This document shows positions 56,002 to 64,000 of a stretch of 64,000 nt of DNA, piece after piece. The notes below the pieces were generated by a model, which worked only from the letters and a program-made list of their open reading frames with translations, ran no database searches and was not told where the DNA came from. The stretch covers positions 45,943,290-46,007,289 of the forward strand of contig NC_053039.3 of assembly GCF_002575655.3 (NCBI RefSeq), given 5' to 3'. This stretch comes from Aegilops tauschii subsp. strangulata (taxonomy: Eukaryota > Streptophyta > Magnoliopsida > Poales > Poaceae). Every line of letters starts with the position of its first letter. The first letter of the stretch is position 1. A program made the translations under genes and the position numbers.

Positions 56002-59000
56002 TCAAGTGTAGTAAGGCCGAAGCTGAGCTATGTTCCACGGCCGACGGGTCTCCTCCTCAGATTTACGCGAGTCCTTATGCTCCCGGATATCAATGAGGTA
56101 ATATGACCCGTTGTGCAAGTTCTTACTGACCACAAAAGGCCCTTCCCAAGGTGGGGATAACTTGTGTGCATCTGTTTGATCCTGGATGAGCCGGAGCACC
56201 AGGTCGCCTTCCTGAAAGACCCGGGACTTGACCCGGCGGCTATGATAACGGCGCAGGTCTTGTTGGTAAATTGCTGAATGGGCTGCTGCCACATCACGCT
56301 GTTCGTCCAACAGGTCCAGAGCATCCTGGCGCGCCTGTTCATTATCCATTTCAACATAAGCCGCCACACGAGGTGAATCATGACGGATGTCGCTGGGGAG
56401 AACTGCTTCTGCTCCATAAACCATGAAGAAAGGCGTGAAGCCTGTAGACCTGTTAGGAGTAGTGTTGATGCTCCATAAGACGGAGGGCAATTCCTCCACC
56501 CAACAACCCGGCGTCCGTTGCAAAGGGACCAAAAGCCGGGGTTTGATGCCCTTCAGAATCTCCTGGTTAGCTCTCTCAGCTTGACCATTGGACTGGGGAT
56601 GAGCCACTGAAGAAACATCAAGCCGGATATGCTCTCGTTGACAAAACTCTTCCATAGCACCCTTGGATAGATTGGTGCCATTGTCCGTTATGATGCTGTG
56701 TGGAAAGCCAAAACGGAAAATCACCTTTTTCATAAATTGAACCGCCGTAACTGCATCGCACTTGCTAACTGGCTCAGCTTCCACCCACTTCGTGAATTTG
56801 TCAACCACCACCAAGAGGTGGGTCTTCTTATCCTTGGACCGTTTAAAAGGCCCAACCATATCAAGCCCCCAGACTGCAAAGGGCCAAGTGATTGGGATCA
56901 TCCTCAACTCCTGAGCCGGCACATGAGCCCGTCGTGAGAACCTTTGGCAGCCATCACATTTACTGACCAAGTCCTCTGCATCAGCGTGAGCCGTCAGCCA
57001 ATAAAAACCATGACGGAAAGCCTTGGCCACAAGAGATTTTGAACCGGCATGATGGCCACAATCCCCTTCATGGATCTCGCGCAAGATCTCTTGACCTTCC
57101 TCAGGGGAGATACAACGCTGGAATGCCCCTGAAATACTGCGATGATGCAACTCGCCATCGATAACAATCATTGACTTAGCCCGCCGGGTTATTTGCCTGG
57201 CCAGAATTTCATCCTCAGGCAACTCTCCCCGGGTTATATAAGCCAGATATGGCATTGTCCAGTCTGGTATGATATGCAGAGCCGCCACCAGTCGTGCCTC
57301 CGGGTCAGGGATAGCCAAGTCCTCCTCTGTAGGCAACTTAACCGAAGGGTTATATAGGACATCCAGGAAAGTGTTAGGCGGCACCGGCTTTCGCTGAGAG
57401 CCGAGCCGGCTTAAAGCATCAGCCGCCTCATTCTTCCTGCGGTCAATGTGCTCCACTTGATATCCCTGAAAGTGCCCGGCAATGGCATCAACCTCGCGGC
57501 GATAAGCCGCCATTAGAGGATCCTTAGAATCCCAGGTGCCTGATACTTGTTGAGCCACCAAGTCTGAGTCACCAAAACACCTCACCCGGCTTAAGCTCAT
57601 CTCCTTAGCCACCCGAAGACCGTGGAGCAAAGCCTCGTATTCAGCCACATTGTTAGTGCAAGGAAACATCAACCGTAGCACATAATGGAACTTGTCACCT
57701 TTAGGGGAAGCCAAGACAACACCAGCCCCCGAGCCCTCCAGCTGCCTGGACCCATCAAAGTGAATAGTCCAATAAGTGTTATCCGGCTTTTGCTCGGGTA
57801 CTTGTGACTCTGTCCAATCATTGATGAAATCCACCAAGGCCTGAGACTTGACAGCAGTGCGTGGCACATATTTAAGGTCATGAGGTCCAAGTTCTATAGC
57901 CCACTTAGCAATTCTCCCTGTAGCCTCTCTGTTTTGGATAATATCACCAAGAGGGGCGGAACTGACCACAGTGATGGGATGACCCTGAAAATAATGCTTA
58001 AGCTTCCGGCTCGCCATAAACACCCCATACACAAGCTTCTGCCAATGTGGATACCTCTGCTTGGACTCAATGAGCACCTCACTGATATAATAAACCGGCC
58101 GCTGAACCGGATGCTCCTTACCCGCCTCCTTGCGCTCCACCACAATAGCCACGCTGACGGCTCGTGCGTTTGCTGCCACATACAGTAGCAAGGGCTCCTT
58201 ATCAACCGGAGCAGCAAGGACAGGGGGCTCTGCCGGTTGCTTTTTCAAATCCTCAAAAGCGGTATTAGCTGCATCATTCCAGATGAAGTTGTCAGTTTTC
58301 TTCATCAACTGATATAAGGGCATAGCCTTTTCACCCAAACGACTTATAAACCGGCTTAAAGCAGCGATGCGACCCGCCAAACGCTGAACGTCATTTACGC
58401 ACGCCGGCCTAGCCAAGGAAGTGATGGCCTTGATCTTCTCCGGGTTAGCCTCAATGCCTCTGTCAGAAACCAAGAAACCCAATAGTTTGCCTGCAGGAAC
58501 ACCAAAAACACATTTGGCCGGGTTAAGCATCATCTTATAGACCCGGAGATTGTCGAAGGTTTCCCTTAAGTCATCTATCAGGGTTTCCTCCTTGATGGAT
58601 TTAACCACAATGTCGTCCACATAAGCGTGAACATTGCGCCCGATCTGTTTATGAAGACAATTCTGCACACAACGCTGGTAAGTCGCCTGTGCACACTTGA
58701 GTCCAAAGGGCATAGACACATAGCAGAAGGCTCCAAAGGGAGTGATGAACGCCGTCTTCTCCTGGTCCTTAACTGCCATCTTAATCTGATGATACCCGGA
58801 ATAAGCATCCAAGAAACTTAAGCGTGCACAACCTGCCGTAGCATCAATGATCTGATCGATACGGGGGAGAGCAAAAGGATCAGCCGGACACGCCTTGTTC
58901 AAGTCCGTGTAATCCACACACATCCGCCAGGTGCCGTTCTTTTTAAGTACAAGCACCGGGTTAGCCAACCACTCTGGGTGAAAAACCTCAACAATGAACC

Positions 59001-59205
59001 CGGCCGCCAAAAGCCGGGCCACTTCTTCACCAATAGCCTTCCGCCTCTCTTCATTAAACCGTCGAAGGAACTGTCTGACCGGCTTAAATTTTGGATCAAC
59101 ATTGAGAGTGTGCTCAGCGAGTTCTCTAGGTACACCTGGCATGTCAGAAGGTTTCCATGCAAAGATGTCCCTATTCTCACGGATGAACTCGATGAGCGCG
59201 CCTTC
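56002..59205 (-). CDS. Gypsy B Pol: RT, two RNase H domains, integrase
   Basis: Uninterrupted frame of 1067 codons after the UAG; the first internal ATG is at 59142. RT has FLDAYSGYHQIKM and YVDDIVVKS. The first RNase H has RPVYYISEVLIESKQRYPHW. The second has IHFDGSRQLEGSGAG, NNVAEYEALLHGL and GDSDLVAQQ. Integrase has the zinc finger CGHHAGSKS with CDGCQ and the core GLDMVGPF with ITDNGTNLSKGAMEEF, and ends NIAQLRPYYT. Alignable throughout with Gypsy A Pol, but shorter because A has a repeat-bearing linker before integrase. The intact frame with identical LTRs suggests the enzyme was active very recently. Confidence 0.93.
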   Translation of the reverse strand, partial: EGALIEFIRENRDIFAWKPSDMPGVPRELAEHTLNVDPKFKPVRQFLRRFNEERRKAIGEEVARLLAAGFIVEVFHPEWLANPVLVLKKNGTWRMCVDYTDLNKACPADPFALPRIDQIIDATAGCARLSFLDAYSGYHQIKMAVKDQEKTAFITPFGAFCYVSMPFGLKCAQATYQRCVQNCLHKQIGRNVHAYVDDIVVKSIKEETLIDDLRETFDNLRVYKMMLNPAKCVFGVPAGKLLGFLVSDRGIEANPEKIKAITSLARPACVNDVQRLAGRIAALSRFISRLGEKAMPLYQLMKKTDNFIWNDAANTAFEDLKKQPAEPPVLAAPVDKEPLLLYVAANARAVSVAIVVERKEAGKEHPVQRPVYYISEVLIESKQRYPHWQKLVYGVFMASRKLKHYFQGHPITVVSSAPLGDIIQNREATGRIAKWAIELGPHDLKYVPRTAVKSQALVDFINDWTESQVPEQKPDNTYWTIHFDGSRQLEGSGAGVVLASPKGDKFHYVLRLMFPCTNNVAEYEALLHGLRVAKEMSLSRVRCFGDSDLVAQQVSGTWDSKDPLMAAYRREVDAIAGHFQGYQVEHIDRRKNEAADALSRLGSQRKPVPPNTFLDVLYNPSVKLPTEEDLAIPDPEARLVAALHIIPDWTMPYLAYITRGELPEDEILARQITRRAKSMIVIDGELHHRSISGAFQRCISPEEGQEILREIHEGDCGHHAGSKSLVAKAFRHGFYWLTAHADAEDLVSKCDGCQRFSRRAHVPAQELRMIPITWPFAVWGLDMVGPFKRSKDKKTHLLVVVDKFTKWVEAEPVSKCDAVTAVQFMKKVIFRFGFPHSIITDNGTNLSKGAMEEFCQREHIRLDVSSVAHPQSNGQAERANQEILKGIKPRLLVPLQRTPGCWVEELPSVLWSINTTPNRSTGFTPFFMVYGAEAVLPSDIRHDSPRVAAYVEMDNEQARQDALDLLDEQRDVAAAHSAIYQQDLRRYHSRRVKSRVFQEGDLVLRLIQDQTDAHKLSPPWEGPFVVSKNLHNGSYYLIDIREHKDSRKSEEETRRPWNIAQLRPYYT

Positions 59206-59208
59206 CTA
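59206..59208 (-). promoter_or_regulatory. In-frame UAG between protease and RT, probable readthrough site
   Basis: Reads AAA TAG GAA GGC on the minus strand, with protease and RT in the same frame. The following codons (G-G-CTC, TTC, CGT GAG AAT, TTT GCA TGG) are also shared with element A, including many third positions. Confidence 0.65.
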
Positions 59209-62200
59209 TTTCGGGTCTAGATTTGCACTGATGCTGAACTGCTGAGACGAGTCACCTGGAACAAAATCAACAAGTTTAGTCTCATCAGCTGATTTAAACT
59301 TCATTGCTGGTTCATTCTCCGTGGTTGGCTTTTTCAGAGAGGTCATATCTGTTGGGTCAACGTTGTCTTTATAAAATTTCAACTCTTCTGTGGCACAAAC
59401 GGACTCTGCATAAGCCGCGTCACCTTCCTCACACTCCAGAGCCACTTTCCGGCTGCCGTGAACTGTAATGGTCCCATTGTGACCCGGCATCTTGAGTTGT
59501 AAGTACACATAACACGGCCGTGCCATGAACTTGGCGTAAGCCGGCCGTCCGAATATAGCATGGTATGGACTTCTTATCTTGACCACCTCAAAGGTCAACT
59601 TTTCCACCCTGTAGTTGTTCTCATCACCGAAGGCCACTTCCAGTTCGATCTTGCCGACTGGATAAGCCGATTTACCGGGTACCACACCATGGAAGATAGT
59701 GTTTGACTGGCTGAGGTTCTTATCAACTAGCCCCATACGACGAAAAGTCTCATAATAGAGGATGTTGATGCTGCTGCCTCCATCCATGAGTACCTTTGTG
59801 AACTTATAGCCTCCCACTTGAGGAGCCACCACTAAGGCCAGGTGGCCCGGGTTATCCACCCGGGGAGGGTGATCCTCCCTACTCCACACTATGGGCTGCT
59901 CCGACCACCGTAAGTAGCGTGGAACTGCCGGCGCGACAGCATTAACAGCCCTCTTGTGAAGCTTCTCGTCTCGTTTGCACAAACTAGTGGTGAACACGTG
60001 ATACTGTCCACCGCTGAGCTGCTTTGGGTTGGTATGATAGCCCCCCTGTTGCTGTTGATGACCCTGACCAGACTGTTGATTAAAGCCCCCTTGACCGTTC
60101 TGAGGATCGGAGTTTGAGCCTCCTCCCGGGCCATGAAAGCCGCCAGCGCCGGAGCCGCCGGTGCCTGAGCCGCCGCCCGGGCCATTGTAGTTTTTAAAGG
60201 CCTTCATGATAGCACAATCCTTCCACAGATGAGTCGCTGGCTTCTCTCTAGAGCCGTGTCTCGGACAAGGTTCATTCAACAGCTGCTCCAGAGAAGGTCC
60301 TGACCCACCACCTCGGGGAGGGGGCCTCCCCTTGCGTTGTTGGTTGTTACCTTGGGTGTTGGCTATGAACTCCAGGCTGCCATCGGCCTTGCGCTTGCCT
60401 CCTCCTTGATTCCCCGGGTTAAACTGAGGACCCTTGCCATTGCCGTTCTTCTTTCCCTTCCCTGTCCTTTCATCATCTGAAGGGGGATCCTTGGTACCAT
60501 CAGAATCAGCGTACTTGACAAGAGCCGCCATTAGTGTACCCATATCCGTGCAGTCACGCTTAAGCCGCCCAAGTTTCATCTTTAGGGGCACAAAGCGACA
60601 GTTCTGTTCCAACATCAAGACTGCAGAGCCGGCATCCATCTTATCTGATGAATGTATGATCTCCTTGACCCGGCGAACCCAATGGGTCGTGGATTCACCC
60701 TCCTGCTGCTTACAGTTAGTCAAATCCACAATTGACATAGACTGCCTACAGGTATCCTTGAAGTTTTGAATGAAACGGGCTTTCAGCTCAGCCCAAGATC
60801 CGATGGAGTTCGGTGGTAGTCCTTTTAACCACGTGCGGGCAGTTCCATCTAACATCATGGTGAAATACTTGGCCATGGCCGCCTCGCTGACCTCTAGCAG
60901 TTCCATAGCCATCTCATAACTCTCAATCCAGGCCGCAGGCTGCAAGTCAGCTGTATAGTTAGGCACCTTCCTAGGGCCCTTGAAATCCTTACGTAGACGT
61001 TCATTACGGATGGCTGGCACCAAACAAGGGACACCCCCGGTCCTGGTAGAAACACCCACATCAACGGACGCCGTCGGATAAGCCGGGGGGTCTGATAAGC
61101 CGTCAATTGCGGCACCTGCTCCGCCTCTTGCCGTGCTTGGTCCGCTGCGTAGAAGGCTCCAACATGAGCCGGGCCATGGCCAGGGGGTGGGTCATGGCGT
61201 CGGACATTACTTGAGCCGGTCGCTGAGACCACGTGCCGGCTGTAACTCGGGCTCTGGCCTGGGCGAGGAGTTGAGTGGATCCTGTCCCGGCTGTAGGAGT
61301 ACGCCTCTTGCTGTGCTAGAGCCGTCTGCAGGAGTTCCCTGACCCGGCGGGTTTCGACGGCTGCCGGAGAATTGCCGTTAGCGGGAAGAGCCGCTAGTCG
61401 TGCTGCCGCAGCTACCATGTTCTCCAGCGGGTTATCGTAATGACCCGGGGGTATTGGCACATACTGAGGTGGGGCAGGGGGCACCTGGGGAGGCCCCATT
61501 ACTAGTGGCTGAATAAGGGGTCCCGACCCGGGCGCAATGACCCCTGGTGGGTACTGGATCCCGCACCCGGCGTGTTGAAGAGATTGCGCGGATCGTAAAC
61601 CGGCGGGAGTCGGGACTGGGCCTTCTGATGCCTCCTTCTCATGACCTTGTTGGCCGCGTTCTGATCCATCGTGAGTTGGAAGGACTGCTCCTGAATCAAC
61701 TGAGTCTGGGCATCGAGAGCCGCCCGCTCCGCAGTCAGCCTGATTCCTTCTGCTGTAAGATCCTCTTTAGCCTTCATCAAATCCAATTTCAACTGTGCCA
61801 CCTCCGCATCATGCTGGGCTTGATCCGCCGGGTCAACCGTGGCGGTTAACAGGGCCGTCATCTTGTCCGTGAGATCCATCAGCACCTGAGCCGGAGAAGG
61901 CACCGGGTTTCCCGATCCAGCAGCGGGGTCCTGAACAGGCTGTGCACCAGCCATAAAAACTCCGACCTGACTTGGCGGCTTAAAAAGGTCCGGCATACTG
62001 TTGCCATCGGAATAACTCATGAGCCTGCCATCTTGAAGTTGGTACAACGAGTTTGACTCATCAGCGGCCGACTCGCCGTCAGAGCCGGCGGCCGCCTCAT
62101 CCCCAGACTCAGATGGATCAGAGGGCCTTCCATGGATGCATCCCACAAAAGCGCGCTTTAAGGCAGGCCGGGCCCGGGTGGGTTGTGCGCGCTGAGCCGT

Positions 62201-62548
62201 TTCAATGAGATCGGCGCAGAGATCCGGCTCGGGGCCCGTCTCACCAACCTTGCCAATGAAGACATGAATCCCGCCAAAGGGGACCCGGTACCCGTACTCC
62301 ACTGAGCCGGCGTCGGGGCCCCAGTCCGCATCGTCGATGTAGAGCTTGCCGCGACGACTCTTGGTCATCCGGCCCACAGCGTATCCCTTGAGCCCTTCGA
62401 AGCTGCCCTTCAAGAACTCAAATCCATCGTGTGCCTGCCCCACGGTGGGCGTCAACTGTCGTGGAATTGTCACGGTAGATGTCCTTGAGCTAGGACTTAG
62501 TCGTGGAGCCATCGCAACTAGGAAGCTTGAAGGGGTTAAGCGGGACAA
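59209..62548 (-). pseudogene. Gypsy B Gag-protease (two frameshifts)
   Basis: The frame opens at ATG 62548 inside the 5' LTR, crosses the primer-binding site and runs to 61502. One base is missing near 61558 (GGATCCAGTACC), so the sequence continues in a second frame (61555 to about 61125, IPPGHYDNPLENMVAAAARL). A second 1-base loss near 61125 moves it to the frame shared with Pol, open to 59209. The Gag core has DGTARTWLKGLPPNSIGSW and AELKARFIQNFKDTCRQ. A Cys-His cluster C-X2-H-X8-H-X4-C (CPRH to KDC) replaces the usual knuckle. A Gly/Gln-rich segment leads to protease (VLMDGGSSINILYYE, AIFGRPAYAKFM). The last residues before the UAG are SANLDPK. Confidence 0.85.
62436..62456 (-). other. 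Primer-binding site, Gypsy B
   Basis: Minus strand GTTGACGCCCACCGTGGGGC directly after the 5' LTR. It shares the GCCCACCGTGGGGC core with element A. Confidence 0.78.
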
Positions 62549-62973
62549 GGAACACGAAGGTTTATACTGGTTCAGCCCCTTACGGTGAAGGTAAAAGCCT
62601 ACGTCCAGTTCGAGGTGTTTATTGAGTAGGGTTACGATCGCCAGGGAGCTAAACAGCTATGCCCGGCTCTCGATGAGATTGTTGTCGCCCTTAAACCGCT
62701 GCCGGGTCGTCCCTTTATATAGGGAGGCTGACGCCCAGCAGCCCTTAGAGTCCCGGCCGGCTCATAAGAGTGTCCGGCTCGGACTCTAAACAATACTTGC
62801 CTTACACTACAAGTCTACCATAACAATGATTGTAACTACGGGTTTTAAGCTATATCCGGGTCTCAGCCCATCTCTGGCCCATTATCCTGAAACTTAGCTC
62901 CGGGCTTCTGGTAATGATCCTTGGAGTAACCCGGCCCTCCTGGCGGGTGACCCCCAGGTCTATATCCTCAACA
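62457..62973 (-). repeat. 5' LTR of Gypsy element B
   Basis: 517 bp, same sequence as 49959-50475. A minus-strand TATA box (CCCTATATAAAGG, about 62711-62723) would start transcription near 62685, upstream of the ATG at 62548. Confidence 0.93.
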
Positions 62974-62978
62974 AACGG

Positions 62979-63145
62979 GCTGGCTCCTCACCAACCTACG
63001 CCCCCCGAAAGGTAGCACCTCCCAATACCAGCCCGGCGGAGCCCAGTCCCGGACATGGCCCTGATCAAGCAGGCCTCACCGCCGAGTCGACGACGAGGAT
63101 GCGGGATAGGCATCGTCGACGTCGATGCGGGATTAATTGCTTGAA
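62979..63145 (-). pseudogene. Upstream part of the frame split by Gypsy B
   Basis: Minus-strand frame from about 63075 to 62979 (DQGHVRDWAPPGWYWEV) that continues at 49958 after removing Gypsy B and one TSD copy. A stop (63076-63078) precedes it in the same frame; further upstream exons were not resolved. Confidence 0.5.
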
Positions 63146-63904
63146 CAAAAAAATAAACTAGTTCTATTAATTTTCTTGCTAAAAATAAACTACTTCTATA
63201 TATAGTAAAATAAAGTAGTACTTAATTACTAAAAATAGTAAAATAAACTAGTTCAACTACTAAGCACTTACTATAAATAAATAAAGTAGTACTTACTAAA
63301 AATAAACTACTTCTATAGTAAAATAAAGTAGTTTAATTATTAAATCAACTAGTTCAACTATATATTAAGCACTTACTATAAATAAAATAAAGTAGTACTT
63401 ACTATAAATAAACTAGTCTAACTAGCTCTATTATTTTTCTAACTAATTATATTAAACACTTTCTCTTCTTATTTTCCTTTTTCCTCTCCTGCTTTTTCTT
63501 CTAAATATGAACATATACATAAATGACTTTGATCATACACAATTTTCCTATACATACACAATATGAACATATACATAAATTGACAAAGAAAATTCTATGA
63601 ACAAAAAAATCATTAAAATTCTATGAACAAAATTACAACAGAAGAAAATCATAAAAATTCTATGAACAGAAAAAATCATAAAAAATTGACATATTCGATC
63701 TTTGCATATATATGAACATACAAACATGCATATTCAACAATAATATCACCAAAAAAAATATGAACAGAAAAAAATCTAACACAATATGAAAAAAATAACA
63801 AAAAAAATCTATGAACAAAATCTAACTCAATTAACTACACATCTAAATTATACACATCTAAATTAACTACACATCTAATTAAATTAGCAAAATTCATATA
63901 AGCA
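63146..63904. other. A+T-rich non-coding stretch with degenerate short repeats
   Basis: Very A+T-rich, no gene. Words such as AAATAAACTAGTT and AAAATAAAGTAGTACTTACT recur at irregular spacing (63155-63470). Later, AATTCTATGAACA and ATATGAACATATACATAAAT recur (63500-63830). A simple sequence-like decay region inside the CACTA-like element. Confidence 0.7.
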
Positions 63905-64000
63905 AGCTAGCTCACGGGATGACGACGGGCAGGGGACGGCGACGGTGCGTGAGGGGCGGCGCGGTGACGGTGAGGGGCGGCGGCGTCGCGGGGCACGGGG
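63905..64000. repeat. G+C-rich short repeats at window edge
   Basis: Abrupt change to G/C-rich DNA with repeats of GGTGACGGTGAGGGGCGGCG type. It resembles the smaller stretch near 49365-49400 on the other side of Gypsy B. Truncated by the window end. Confidence 0.5.

Larger units (their letters stand above)
49959..62973 (-). mobile_element. Gypsy element B (Tat lineage) with antisense spliced gene
   Basis: Complete 13.0-kb minus-strand element with perfect TSD AACGG (49954-49958 and 62974-62978). LTRs 49959-50475 (3') and 62457-62973 (5') are both 517 bp and look identical base for base. Order in sense: LTR, primer-binding site, gag, protease, UAG, RT, two RNase H domains, integrase, tandem repeat, antisense gene, PPT, LTR. 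The layout matches element A, but the LTRs are unrelated in sequence and half as long, so it is a different family of the same lineage. Despite the identical LTRs, gag carries two frameshifts and the antisense gene one stop. Confidence 0.94.
47237..64000. mobile_element. CACTA-like DNA transposon, left end, split by Gypsy B
   Basis: Begins CACTAGTAGAAAAAGGGCC, followed by subterminal CCCGGTT/AACCGGGAC words in both orientations (47260-47380), as in Triticeae CACTA elements. It is inserted in the Angela-related internal stub. The right terminus and TSD are outside the window, so the extent and class are uncertain. Contents: a long palindrome, a broken B3-like gene, a second reading-frame fragment split by Gypsy B, and A+T-rich DNA. 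No transposase was identified. Confidence 0.55.

Noticed and set aside
1..64000. tRNA or rRNA genes, CRISPR arrays, ordinary host protein genes
   Set aside because: None could be recognised. The regular short repeats are microsatellites or transposon repeats, and tRNA-like words are primer-binding sites.

Overview
The window is 64 kb of large-genome grass DNA, most likely Triticeae (wheat, Aegilops, rye or barley). The evidence is LTRs of the Angela/BARE/WIS type (TGTTGGAAATATGCCCTAG ends), the Sabrina/WHAM-like Athila type (TGATACGTCTCCAACGTATC ends), and a CACTA-type end starting CACTAGTAGAAAAAGG. Family names are from memory and tentative. No ordinary host gene, rRNA or tRNA was recognised: essentially everything is nested transposable elements. 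Four insertions have perfect 5-bp target-site duplications (TSDs), so much of the nest can be read exactly.

Left two thirds. The oldest readable layer is a + strand Copia element ('copia X') seen in pieces: integrase (1-206), integrase end plus RT (8466-10405), RNase H end (33050-33426), then polypurine tract (PPT) and 3' LTR start (45393-45452). It is split by: an Athila-group Gypsy element carrying only Gag-protease (207-8465, -, TSD TGGAA); an Angela-like Copia element (10406-33049, -, TSD GAAGC), itself split by Tat-lineage Gypsy element 'A' (14224-28127, +, TSD GACGG); and a rearranged Athila-group composite (33427-45392, -, outer TSD GAGGG). The composite contains a roughly 5.3-kb copy of sequence from the left edge of the window.

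Right third. The copia X 3' LTR is cut by an Angela-related LTR (45453-47198). That is followed by the start of a CACTA-like element (47237 onward) holding a broken B3-like gene and a long palindrome. Tat-lineage Gypsy element 'B' (49959-62973, -, TSD AACGG) sits inside it. The two 517-bp LTRs of B look identical by eye, so it is the youngest insertion here.

Main biological point. Elements A and B are different Gypsy families, but both carry the same extra module between integrase and the 3' LTR: an antisense gene with its own TATA box and many GT-AG introns. Its protein has an N-terminal domain resembling the plant 'putative gypsy type transposon' family, then basic, coiled-coil and C-terminal regions. 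In A the spliced frame is uninterrupted (six coding exons, 1042 codons plus stop). In B it is 936 codons with one in-frame stop. Four intron positions and phases match. Both elements also have the same UAG codon, in the same context (AAA UAG GAA GGC), between protease and RT, and both have a Gag frame that opens inside the LTR and runs through the primer-binding site.
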